A model generated the notes under the pieces. It did not search any database and was not told the origin of the DNA. It saw only the letters and a program-made list of their open reading frames with translations. The translations under genes and the position numbers were made by a program. Source: Bacteroidetes bacterium HGW-Bacteroidetes-17 (lineage in GTDB: Bacteria; Bacteroidota; Bacteroidia; Bacteroidales; GCA-2711565). Taken from it: a stretch of DNA of 45,907 nucleotides. Positions 8,623 through 17,168 of this stretch are shown here, piece after piece. Position 1 is the first letter of the stretch, and every line of letters starts with the position of its first letter. The stretch is from contig PHDM01000060.1 of the NCBI GenBank assembly GCA_002840985.1, positions 1 through 45,907 of the forward strand, in the 5' to 3' direction.

Positions 8623-9885
8623 ATGTGGAAAACAAGTTTTATCCAATTTTTTAAGATTATCAGGCAAAATAAATTTTTTACTTTTTTAAATTTATTTGGA
8701 GTGAGTATCACCATCATGATCATCCTCATTGCTGCTATTAAAATTGAGAGCGCAATCTGGCCCGGTGGCCCCGAAAAGAATAATGAGAATATGCTATTCA
8801 TTAAAAACATACTTATCACCAGCGATAAAAACAGTAGATTTGGAGGTGTCAGTCTTCCGATTATTGAGGATCATTTAATCAAAATGCAAACCCCAAAAGC
8901 CATTGCATTTTCCTGCGAAAATCCCTGGAGCTATATTAGTGATCATGGAGTGGAAGAATTCAATGTCAAATCAGTAAATGCAGGGTGGTGGCAGGTGTTT
9001 GATTTTGAATTTATTGAAGGAAGGCCCTTTAACCAGCAGGAAGTTATAGATGCAAGCTGGGTCGCAGTGATTGATGCAAGAATAAAAAATAGATTTTTTC
9101 AGGATCAGAATGCGGTTGGGCAAATGTTGGAGATATCAGGGAAAATGTATAAAGTAATTGGGGTTATAAAGAATGTTCCCAGTAATTGTGAACGGTCTTT
9201 TGCCAATATATTTGTACCTTATACGCTCACTGAAGCATATAACAGGGATATCAGGCAAACCGGTGAGTTTGGTGTGACCTTTCTTAGTTCCGGCAAGAAT
9301 TTAAAAGAAATTAAAGCCGAGACTGAAAATTTAAGATTGAGAATTATCCCATTGTTGCAAGAGGGCTATACTTTATATTTTGGAGGACCTTACGGGCCGG
9401 TTAGTACATACTTGCAAGGCTGGGTAAGTCCTACAGAATATGCCGGGGATAGGCATGAAATAATGTCTATTTTGGGTAAGCTTTTTTTATTGATGCTTCT
9501 TCCGGCCCTGAACTTAATCAGTATTCAGCTAATCCGAATTCATGAACGTTCGGAAGAGATTGGCGTTCGTAAAGCATTTGGTGCTTCTCGTGGCGAATTG
9601 ATCAAACAAATATTGTATGAAAATACGCTATTAACAATTCTGGGTGCCATAATTGGATTATTGTTTACGTTGATCATTGTTTATGTTTTTAAAAATGTTC
9701 TTGCCGAAATGCTCTTTAGCGGTATTTTTGAAAATAACGAAAACATTCAGTTTCACATCAATTTTGGGATATTCTTTATAGGTTTATTTACTTCTCTGGT
9801 ATTAAGCCTCATGTCGGGTATTATTCCTGCCATTAAAATGTCGCGGCTTCAAGCAGTTGAGGTATTGAAAGGAGGTGAGTTATGA
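8623..9885 (+). CDS. FtsX/MacB-fold ABC transporter permease (first of pair)
   Basis: 420 residues with the four-helix MacB layout: TM1 at about 20-42, a large periplasmic domain (about 45-285), then three C-terminal helices (about 285-310, 335-365 and 385-408). The cytoplasmic motif HERSEEIGVRKAFGASRGEL between TM2 and TM3 is the FtsX-family coupling signature. The stop codon overlaps the next permease start as ATGA (9882-9885), so the two are probably made in equal amounts and form a heterodimer. Confidence 0.9.
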   Translation: MWKTSFIQFFKIIRQNKFFTFLNLFGVSITIMIILIAAIKIESAIWPGGPEKNNENMLFIKNILITSDKNSRFGGVSLPIIEDHLIKMQTPKAIAFSCENPWSYISDHGVEEFNVKSVNAGWWQVFDFEFIEGRPFNQQEVIDASWVAVIDARIKNRFFQDQNAVGQMLEISGKMYKVIGVIKNVPSNCERSFANIFVPYTLTEAYNRDIRQTGEFGVTFLSSGKNLKEIKAETENLRLRIIPLLQEGYTLYFGGPYGPVSTYLQGWVSPTEYAGDRHEIMSILGKLFLLMLLPALNLISIQLIRIHERSEEIGVRKAFGASRGELIKQILYENTLLTILGAIIGLLFTLIIVYVFKNVLAEMLFSGIFENNENIQFHINFGIFFIGLFTSLVLSLMSGIIPAIKMSRLQAVEVLKGGEL

Positions 9886-11048
9886 TCAAACATAGTTTCA
9901 AAATCATCTGGAATCAGAAAAAAAAGAACGCATATATCATTTCCGAACTTTTCATTCTGTTTATTGTATTGCTTATCAGTTCTATCTATCTGATCGAAAA
10001 ATATGAACTTTATACCGGAGGGGTGGGTGCCAATATTGAGGATACCTTTTATTTAAATTTGAGGGAAAAGGATGGCCAAAGAGTTGACTACAAGGAAAAA
10101 TTAAAAAACATGCTTATCGATTTAGAATCACTTCCTGATGTTAAAAAGGTTTCCTATTCTTACTTTTCTATCCCATATATCTGGTCAATGAGTAGAAGTT
10201 ATATAAAATACGATAGTTTACAAGTAAGCGCAGTTCTTAGGGAAGCAGATGAGAATTTCGCGGAGGTTTTAGGAATTAAGGTATTGGCTGGTCATTGGTT
10301 GGAAAATGATTACGAAGGAGCAAATCCTCAAATAGTTATTGACATTCTGGTTGCAGAAAAATTATTTGGTTCTATTGATAAAGCACTTAACAAAGTAGTT
10401 AAGTTTAATGGTGAAAAACAAGTTGTTGGCGTGTACGAAAAGCTTAAACGCAATGAATATGAAACTAACTATCCATCTTGCTTCTTCCTTCTTGACCAAA
10501 CAAATATGATGGGGGTTGATGTTGTTCTTAAGTGTAAAGATGGAAAAATGGTCCCACCATCACAAATCTCAAAAATTATTTTCAGTTATTTCAGTAAAGA
10601 TGACTATGTCATGCGTTATGCTTCTACCATGGAGGCAAAAAAAAGGGAGGTGAATTCCGGTAAACGGAACGAAATTGTAATGGTAAGTTTCGTTGCGGTA
10701 TTTCTTGTCATTAATATTATTTTAGGCATGATAGGGATTTTTGGTTATAGTGTGAAAAGAAGAAAAGCTGAACTTGGTCTTAGAAGGGCCGTGGGTTCAA
10801 GTGCCAGTAAGATCCATTATCTGCTTTTACTCGAATCGTGGACATTGACCCTTTTCGCACTTATTCCGGCAATATTAATTACGGTTCAAATTCCCTTACT
10901 CGATTTATATCCGGTTGAAACAGCCCTTTTTATAAAAGCACTTTGTCTTAGCATTGTGCTCATATTTGTATTTGTAAGTATTAGTGTTTATTATCCGGGC
11001 TATATGGCTTCAAAAGTTCAAGCTTCCGAAGCATTACAGGAAGAATAA
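9882..11048 (+). CDS. FtsX/MacB-fold ABC transporter permease (second of pair)
   Basis: 388 residues, with TM1 at about 17-37, a periplasmic domain to about 260, and three C-terminal helices. The coupling motif is KRRKAELGLRRAVGSSASKI. It is more divergent from the MacB consensus than its upstream neighbour, and its periplasmic domain is smaller. It overlaps that neighbour by 4 bases and is followed 28 bases later by the response regulator, closing the transporter part of the operon. Confidence 0.88.
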   Translation: MIKHSFKIIWNQKKKNAYIISELFILFIVLLISSIYLIEKYELYTGGVGANIEDTFYLNLREKDGQRVDYKEKLKNMLIDLESLPDVKKVSYSYFSIPYIWSMSRSYIKYDSLQVSAVLREADENFAEVLGIKVLAGHWLENDYEGANPQIVIDILVAEKLFGSIDKALNKVVKFNGEKQVVGVYEKLKRNEYETNYPSCFFLLDQTNMMGVDVVLKCKDGKMVPPSQISKIIFSYFSKDDYVMRYASTMEAKKREVNSGKRNEIVMVSFVAVFLVINIILGMIGIFGYSVKRRKAELGLRRAVGSSASKIHYLLLLESWTLTLFALIPAILITVQIPLLDLYPVETALFIKALCLSIVLIFVFVSISVYYPGYMASKVQASEALQEE

Positions 11049-11076
11049 CAGAATTTTGTTAATTTAGCTATGGTTT

Positions 11077-12444
11077 ATGAAAATATTAATCATTGATGAC
11101 GATATTGCTGTTTGCACCTCACTAAAACTGCTCTTAACGCAGAAAAAGTATGAGGTTGAAACTACCTGTTCTCCGGAGGAATCATTGCTTTGGCTGCGAC
11201 AGCATACACCTTCATTGATTTTAATGGATATGAATTATTCGATCGAAACGGATGGCCGCGAAGGATTGGATTTGCTACAAAAGGTCAGGATATTTCATCC
11301 TTTGGTCCCGGTTATTTTAATCACAGGTTGGGCAAGTATCGCTCTGGCTGTAGAGGGGATTAAATTGGGGGCCACCGATTTTATCAGCAAGCCTTGGGAT
11401 AATGAATCCTTACTTCAATCGATAAAAAACAATATTCAATGGGCAGAAATCAATCATGATCCTTCTACTGCATCAAGAAAAGAACTCGATAAGCAATATC
11501 AACTGTCGAATATTATTGGCGAACATCCTGTACTGATGGAAGTGTTGTCGGTGGCCGGGAAAATCGCTCCCACCATGTCGACCGTATTATTAACCGGTGA
11601 AAGTGGTACGGGTAAAGAACTGATTGCCGATGCCATTCATCAAAACAGCAATCGTAAAAACAAAGCCTTTGTAAAAGTTAATCTGGGTGGAATTTCTGAA
11701 ACTTTGTTTGAAAGCGAAATGTTTGGTCATAAAAAAGGTTCTTTTACCGATGCTGTTGCCGACCGGATAGGACGCTTTCAAATGGCCGAAGGGGGAACCA
11801 TTTTTCTGGATGAAATTGCCGAATTATCTCTTGCGTCACAGGTGAAATTATTGCGTGTTTTGCAGGAACATACTTACGAAGTGTTGGGCGAGAGCGAAAC
11901 ATTGAAAGCTGATGTAAGGGTGATTTGTGCCACCAACCGTAACCTGACGGAAATGTTAAAAGCCGGAACTTTCCGTGAAGATTTGTATTATCGTATTAAT
12001 CTGATTCATCTTCATATTCCGGCCTTGCGTCAAAGGGTTACTGATATTCCTTTACTGGCGAATCATTTTATACGCCAATGCTGTTATGCAAATAAACTTC
12101 CCGAAATTCAGCTTTCAAAAGAAGCCATATCTTATTTAAAAATGCAATCATTTCCCGGGAATATTCGGGAACTTAAAAACCTGATGGAACGGTGTGTTTT
12201 GATGAAAACCGGACAAGTGATTGAACAGGCGGATCTGGAAATTTACCTAGAAAATTCGCAGAGTCACACAAAAACAAATGTTAAGGCAGGACTTGCTACG
12301 CTTGATGAAATAGAAAAAGAAGCTATTATTAAGGCTATGGAGGTTTTTAAAGGGAATGTTTCGCGTGTAGCCCGTACCCTTGGATTGAGCCGAGGTGCTT
12401 TATATCGACGATTTGAAAAACACGAAATCCCCTATGAGCATTAA
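11077..12444 (+). CDS. Sigma-54-dependent response regulator (NtrC family)
   Basis: 455 residues. The receiver domain (1-125) has acidic residues at 7-9, phosphoacceptor Asp51 and a Lys in the KPW segment near 105. The AAA+ domain (about 145-375) has Walker A GESGTGKE (174-181), a sigma-54-contact loop GSFTDA (221-226, where the classical form is GAFTGA) and Walker B TIFLDE. A Fis-type helix-turn-helix forms the C-terminus (about 415-450, VARTLGLSRGALYRRF). It is encoded in the efflux operon that carries the good -24/-12 promoter, so autoregulation through that promoter is likely. It overlaps the kinase gene by 11 bases. Confidence 0.93.
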   Translation: MKILIIDDDIAVCTSLKLLLTQKKYEVETTCSPEESLLWLRQHTPSLILMDMNYSIETDGREGLDLLQKVRIFHPLVPVILITGWASIALAVEGIKLGATDFISKPWDNESLLQSIKNNIQWAEINHDPSTASRKELDKQYQLSNIIGEHPVLMEVLSVAGKIAPTMSTVLLTGESGTGKELIADAIHQNSNRKNKAFVKVNLGGISETLFESEMFGHKKGSFTDAVADRIGRFQMAEGGTIFLDEIAELSLASQVKLLRVLQEHTYEVLGESETLKADVRVICATNRNLTEMLKAGTFREDLYYRINLIHLHIPALRQRVTDIPLLANHFIRQCCYANKLPEIQLSKEAISYLKMQSFPGNIRELKNLMERCVLMKTGQVIEQADLEIYLENSQSHTKTNVKAGLATLDEIEKEAIIKAMEVFKGNVSRVARTLGLSRGALYRRFEKHEIPYEH

Positions 12445-13729
12445 ATGGAAATTTATTCTTTGTGGATTGTTTCTTTATCTATCCACAGGTTTTATTTTAC
12501 TTCAACTGCTTGAGGTTAACAAATGGTATTTTGTAATTGGTGAGTTTTTGCTTCTGATTTCGATTATTTTGTTTGTTGTGCTTTATCATCAATTGGTGAA
12601 ACCCATCGATACCATCCGATTGGCGATTAACCTCCTTAAAGAAAAAGATTTCAGTACCCGCTTAAGTCCGGTTCATCAGAAAGAAATTGACCAGCTGATT
12701 GAGGTTTACAATAAAATGGCCGAGCAATTGCATCATGAAAGGGTGGAGCATGAAGAAAAAAATCTTTTTCTTGGTTTGCTTATTGATGCATCCACATCAG
12801 CCATATTGGTATTGGATGGCGAAAATAAAATCAGAAAACTCAATCCGGCAGCGTTCAAACTATTTAATTTAAAGGAAGACACTGTACTACCGATTTCATT
12901 TTCTCACTTATCTCATCCTTGGTTTTCGAAGTTGAGTGAATTGAAGGTAGGAGAAAGCATCGCAATTCGCATTGATGGCATCCGGCAATTTAAGGCAAGT
13001 TGTAGTTCCTTTATGGATAAAGGATTTACCAGGCCTTTTATTTTGATTGAAGAGATGACCTGTGAATTAATTCGGGCCGAACGCCAATCTTACGAGCGAG
13101 TGATCAGAATGATGTCGCACGAAGTGAATAATTCGGTCGGTGCAGTAAATTCCGTGTTGCAGTCAGTTCAATCCCTTTCAACACAATTCGATGAAAACAT
13201 GCGTGAAGATATTACAAATGCGATTACGGTTTCGATGGATAGAAATAAGAGCCTAACTCAGTTTATGGCCAATTTTGCAGATGTTGTAAAACTTCCACAA
13301 CCTGAAATTAAACAAATAGATTTATCAGTCGTGATCAGCAAAACATTGCATTTATTTAAAACAGAATTTGCTAACCGACATATTATTTTGGAAAGAGATT
13401 TAAAGCGTTGCCTGATTAAAGCAGATACCGTACAAATGGAACAGATGATGATGAATATCATCAAAAATAGTATGGAGGCAATCGTTGCTGAAGGTACCAT
13501 CTCAGTTCAAATCCTCAATAAACCTCTTTCATTATCAATTATTGATACGGGTCAGGGATTTTCGGATGAAATAATTGAAAAACTTTTCACGCCTTTTTTC
13601 TCTACCAAAAAAACCGGACAAGGAATAGGATTAACTCTGGTACGTGAAATTTTGCTTAATCATGGTTTTAATTTTAAACTTCACCGTATCGAAAATAATC
13701 GTACAGAATTTTTGATTGAGTTGGAGTAG
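12434..13729 (+). CDS. Membrane sensor histidine kinase (NtrY/NtrB-like), partner of the preceding regulator
   Basis: I start it at ATG 12434 (431 residues). An upstream in-frame start at 12395 would add 13 residues inside the regulator gene before a clear MSIKWK hydrophobic N-terminus. There are two close membrane helices (about 7-27 and 31-51) with almost no periplasmic loop, then a HAMP-like segment (52-100), a PAS-like domain (110-205), a dimerisation helix with His229 in MMSHEVNNSVG, and an ATPase domain (N345, DTGQGF near 371, GQGIGL at 395-400). With so little outside the membrane it probably senses membrane state or an intracellular cue. The 11-base overlap implies coupled expression with the regulator. 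Confidence 0.92.
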   Translation: MSIKWKFILCGLFLYLSTGFILLQLLEVNKWYFVIGEFLLLISIILFVVLYHQLVKPIDTIRLAINLLKEKDFSTRLSPVHQKEIDQLIEVYNKMAEQLHHERVEHEEKNLFLGLLIDASTSAILVLDGENKIRKLNPAAFKLFNLKEDTVLPISFSHLSHPWFSKLSELKVGESIAIRIDGIRQFKASCSSFMDKGFTRPFILIEEMTCELIRAERQSYERVIRMMSHEVNNSVGAVNSVLQSVQSLSTQFDENMREDITNAITVSMDRNKSLTQFMANFADVVKLPQPEIKQIDLSVVISKTLHLFKTEFANRHIILERDLKRCLIKADTVQMEQMMMNIIKNSMEAIVAEGTISVQILNKPLSLSIIDTGQGFSDEIIEKLFTPFFSTKKTGQGIGLTLVREILLNHGFNFKLHRIENNRTEFLIELE

Positions 13730-13845
13730 GCGTTTTTTAAATTTAATCGTTGATAGAAAAATTGCTTACTGAATTTATTTCTGCATCTATAAAGCTGACG
13801 TTGAGATTTCGGAACAAGTCGGGAATGATAAGACTAAATAATGCT

Positions 13846-13877
13846 CTAAAAACCACAAATTAATTTGTGGTTTTTAG
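13846..13877. terminator. Perfect 32-bp palindrome between convergent genes
   Basis: Perfect 15-base arms (13846-13860 and 13863-13877) surround TA. The outer bases are A-rich on the left and T-rich on the right, so on either strand the hairpin ends in a U-rich tail and could terminate both the kinase operon and the minus-strand acetoacetyl-CoA synthetase gene. It shares CCACAAATTAATTTG with the REP-like element at 5058-5087. Confidence 0.7.
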
Positions 13878-13888
13878 CAAATGGATAC

Positions 13889-15779
13889 TTACAACCGATC
13901 TTTAAAATATTCCAAGCTTTCTGGATTTGCAAGCGCGTCCTTATTTTTAACCTCTTGCCCATGGGCAATTTTTTTTGGTTTCCAAAATCATAGCCGGAAC
14001 ATGGCGTGGGCTGCAACTTTTCCGGATTTGATCTTTTATTTTCCGTTTTAATTCTTCAGTTAAAACTTGCCCAATAGCTAATTTTACAAAAAGGACAACT
14101 TCTTCGTCGTTTTCAAGCTGATGACCAATCACTACCGAATCGGCAATTTCATCCATATTCTCAACCACACGGTAAATTTCGGCAGTTCCTATTCGCACAC
14201 CACCCGGATTTAAAGTTGCATCCGAGCGACCATGCATTTGAATACCACCGTTTTCGGTAATGAGAATATAATCGCCATGGTGCCAAATATTGGGATAAGT
14301 TGCAAAATAAGCATCATGATATTTTTCACCTTTCGGGTCATTCCAAAAGTAAACCGGCATTGAGGGGAAAGCTGTTTTGCAAACCAGTTCCCCTTTTTCT
14401 CCTATTAAGCTTACACCCGCTTCGTTGATGCAATCCACATCCATTCCCAGTCCTTTACACTGAATATCTCCGCAATAAACCGGTAGTAAAGGATTTCCTA
14501 AAACAAAACAAGAAACAATATCCGTACCTCCGGCAATAGAAGAAAGCTGGACATCTTTTTTCCAATTACGATAAACATATTCGAAGCTTTCTTCGGAAAG
14601 GGGAGAGCCCGTTGAAAGTATGGCCTTGAGTCTTGGGAAATCAGAAATATTTTTTGGAATAACCCCTTCTGATTCGAGCATGGCTATGTATTTTGCACTG
14701 GTGCCAAAAATAGTAATGTCAAGTTCATCCGCCATTTTAAGCAATGCATCAGCTTGGGGATAAAACGGATTGCCATCATAACAAACGATGGTTGCTCCAA
14801 CCGCCAGCGAACTTACAAACCAGTTCCACATCATCCAACCACAGGTTGTGTAATAAAAATGCACATCATTTTCTGTCAAATCGCAGTGCAATTTCAATTC
14901 TTTCAAATGCTGGATGAGCGTTCCTCCAGCAGAATGTACAATGCTTTTTGGCAACCCTGTTGTGCCTGAAGAGTACATGATATAGAGCGGATGATCGAAA
15001 CTTAGTTGTTCAAAAACGAGTTTATCTTCGGTAGGTTTGGCAAGTTCTTCAAATGTGATGGCATTTGAGAATTTAGCAGTATCAACGGTATTTGTATAAT
15101 TCACCAAAACTACTTTTTGAACGGAGGGCAATTGATCTAAAATCTGCAAAAGTTTTTCTTGGGAATCAAATTGTTTTCCTTTAAAAAAGTAACCATCTGC
15201 AGCAAAAATTACTTTAGGTTCAATTTGGCTGAAACGGTCCAAAACACCTTTAATCCCAAAGTCGGGAGAAGACGATGACCAGATGGCCCCAATCGATGAA
15301 GTGGCTAACATGCCAATGATACTTTCGGGCATATTGGGCATAAATCCGGCGATACGATCTCCTTTCTTTACTCCAAGTTTTTTTAAACCTGCCGCCGTTT
15401 TCCTGACTTCTTCGTGTAATTCTTTGTAGGATAGTTGTCTTTTTATTTCTGATTCGCCCCGAAAAATAATGGCCGTTTTATCATCTCTCCTCTGCAAAAG
15501 ATTTTCAGCATAATTAAGTTTGGCTCCTAAAAACCATTTCGCTCCCGGCATTTTCCCGGCATCATCAACAACCGAAGTGTATTTTTCTGAATGAATGATG
15601 TTTGAATAATTCCAGAATTCTCCCCAAAAATCAGCCGGGTTTTCAACACTCCACTGATGCAAATACGCATAACTATTTTCAGCAAGATGATATTTTTCGT
15701 TAATCAGATTCAGAAATTCCTGCATTTGGGATGCAGAAGCTATTTCAGGGTTGGGTTGCCAAAGTTTTGTATTATTCAT
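13889..15779 (-). pseudogene. Acetoacetyl-CoA synthetase, 3' end damaged by deletion and frameshift
   Basis: AMP-forming ligase that would activate acetoacetate, the product of HMG-CoA lyase, to acetoacetyl-CoA. The N-terminal domain is intact (LWQPNPE start, P-loop YSSGTTGLPKSIVH, GGTDIVSCF, HHGDYILIT, HGRSDATLNPGGVRIG). I prefer the start at 15779 (MNNTKLWQP) over the in-frame codon at 15815. After HVPAMILETKK the open frame runs NCPWARG and stops at 13947-13949. One base over, past an A8 tract (complement of 13969-13976), the true C-terminus is still readable as AHGQEVKNKDALANPESL and ends at 13889-13891. About 16-18 residues that normally include the YTxNGKKVE (A10) motif with the catalytic lysine are missing. 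Repairing the frame alone would therefore not restore the adenylation step. It is either a real pseudogene or an assembly error. Confidence 0.82.
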
Positions 15780-15820
15780 TTTTAGTCTAGAATTAAGCAC
15801 ATAAGGGTTGCTCAAAAATG

Positions 15821-15892
15821 AATTTGAAGATTTGAAAGTGTGCTAATTTGAAAATGACTCGTTCTCCTCAAATATTATCAAATTTTCAAATT
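15821..15892. repeat. AT-rich intergenic hairpin repeat, copy 1
   Basis: Arm AATTTGAAGATTTGA (15821-15835) pairs with TCAAATTTTCAAATT (15878-15892) at 14 of 15 positions. The 20-base left arm is nearly identical to that of the copy at 17076-17157. It lies between the acyl-CoA dehydrogenase and acetoacetyl-CoA synthetase genes. Confidence 0.6.
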
Positions 15893-15906
15893 GAATAATT
15901 TTCAAA

Positions 15907-17052
15907 TTAACAACCTATATAGCGTGAAATCACCAATCGCTGAATTTCTGAAGTTCCTTCGCCAATTTGCAATAATCGCTGATCACGGAAAAAACGTTCA
16001 ATGGCGTAATCTTTCATCAGGCCATAGCCACCATGTAATTGAAGTGCTTCGTCGGCAACTTCTTTTGCAATTTCCGAGCAATACAATTTCGACATGGCTG
16101 CCTCTTTAGCAAAGGGTTTATTTTCATCTTTCAACCAACATGCTTTGTAAAGCAGGTTTCGCGCAAGTTCAATTTTTAGGGCCATATCAGCCAACTTAAA
16201 GGCATTCACTTGAAATTTAGAGATTGGTTTGCCAAATTGTTTGCGTTCGTTGGCATAATTTAAACCCAATTCAAAAGCACCTTGTGCAAGGCCAAGCCCC
16301 ATAGCGGCAATCGAAAGCCGGCCATTGTCGAGAGTACTGAGCATAATTTTTGAGCCTTGTCCAACTTCACCTAAAAGATTTTCTTCCGGAACTTTACAAT
16401 CCTCAAAATACAGCTCGGCTGTGTCGGAAGCCCGCCACATCATTTTGCCATGCATGGTACTGCGTTTGAAACCCGGAGTATCTTTTTCAACAATGATGCA
16501 GGTAAATTCTGTTTTACCGTTTTTTTCGTCGCTTACAGCCTGAACGGTTGAACCAACTGAAATTTCAGAGGACCCGTTGGTGATAAAAATTTTTGAACCA
16601 TCAATTATCCATTGGCCATTCTCTAGTCGTGCTTTGGTTTTAGTTCCTCTCGAGTCGGATCCGGCAGTAGCTTCGGTCAAACCGAAACCCCAGAGCGCTT
16701 CACCTGTGCAAAGAGGGGGAAGGTATTTTAGTTTTTGTTCTTCAGTGCCGTAATAATATAAAGGCCCGATCCCAAGGGAATTGTGGGCAGCAAGTGTGGC
16801 AGCTTGCGAGCTGTCAACCCTGGCTAATTCTTCAACGGCAATGATGTAAGATAAAGTGTCAAGTCCCTGTCCACCGTATTTCTCGGGCAGGTACATTCCA
16901 AATAGGCCTAATTCTCCCATCTTTCGTGTCAGGTCGAGGGAGAATTCTGCTTTTTCGTCTAATTCCTGGGCAATTGGTTTAATTTCTAATTCAGCGAAGT
17001 CGCGGACCGCTTCGCGGATCATTTTTTGTTCCTCACTTAAATCGAAATTCAT
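15907..17052 (-). CDS. Short/branched-chain acyl-CoA dehydrogenase
   Basis: FAD enzyme that would oxidise isovaleryl-CoA or another short acyl-CoA in this locus. It is a standard length at 381 residues. Motifs are GLTEATAGSD (124-133), ANERKQFGKPISKFQ (257-271), LQLHGGYGLMKDY (338-350) and IGEGTSEIQR (363-372). The catalytic base appears to be Glu365, the position used by short-chain/butyryl enzymes; the helix-G position used by true isovaleryl-CoA dehydrogenases is Gly244 (LDNGRL). Specificity therefore cannot be assigned to isovaleryl-CoA from residues, only from context. Hairpin-repeat spacers lie on both sides (about 115-130 bases), so it may have its own transcript within the minus-strand locus. 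Confidence 0.9.
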   Translation of the reverse strand: MNFDLSEEQKMIREAVRDFAELEIKPIAQELDEKAEFSLDLTRKMGELGLFGMYLPEKYGGQGLDTLSYIIAVEELARVDSSQAATLAAHNSLGIGPLYYYGTEEQKLKYLPPLCTGEALWGFGLTEATAGSDSRGTKTKARLENGQWIIDGSKIFITNGSSEISVGSTVQAVSDEKNGKTEFTCIIVEKDTPGFKRSTMHGKMMWRASDTAELYFEDCKVPEENLLGEVGQGSKIMLSTLDNGRLSIAAMGLGLAQGAFELGLNYANERKQFGKPISKFQVNAFKLADMALKIELARNLLYKACWLKDENKPFAKEAAMSKLYCSEIAKEVADEALQLHGGYGLMKDYAIERFFRDQRLLQIGEGTSEIQRLVISRYIGC

Positions 17053-17075
17053 AATATTAAATTTGAAAATTAGTT

Positions 17076-17157
17076 AATTTGAAGATTTGAAAATGATCTT
17101 ATCTCCAGTTTGATGAATTAGATTCATCACATTGGCACATTTTCAAATCAACGAATT
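17076..17157. repeat. AT-rich intergenic hairpin repeat, copy 2
   Basis: Arm AATTTGAAGATTTGAAAATG (17076-17095) pairs with CATTTTCAAATCAACGAATT (17138-17157) at 17 of 20 positions. It is the same repeat type as 15821-15892. It separates the biotin-protein gene from the acyl-CoA dehydrogenase gene and probably works as an RNA hairpin or terminator. Confidence 0.6.
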
Positions 17158-17168
17158 AGCAAATTGTG

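Noticed and set aside
11717-11780. GSFTDA in place of GAFTGA as loss of sigma-54 contact
   Set aside because: The Asp variant is frequent in Bacteroidota activators and the paralogue here reads GAFTDA, so it is not evidence of inactivation.
13947-13980. Programmed frameshift at the A8 tract rescuing acetoacetyl-CoA synthetase
   Set aside because: Shifting the frame restores only the tail; the A10 lysine segment is absent from the DNA, so slippage would not give a complete enzyme.
17134-17150. TTGGCACA as a sigma-54 -24 box
   Set aside because: No TTGC-like -12 element at the required spacing and it lies in a hairpin-repeat spacer at the 3' end of a gene.
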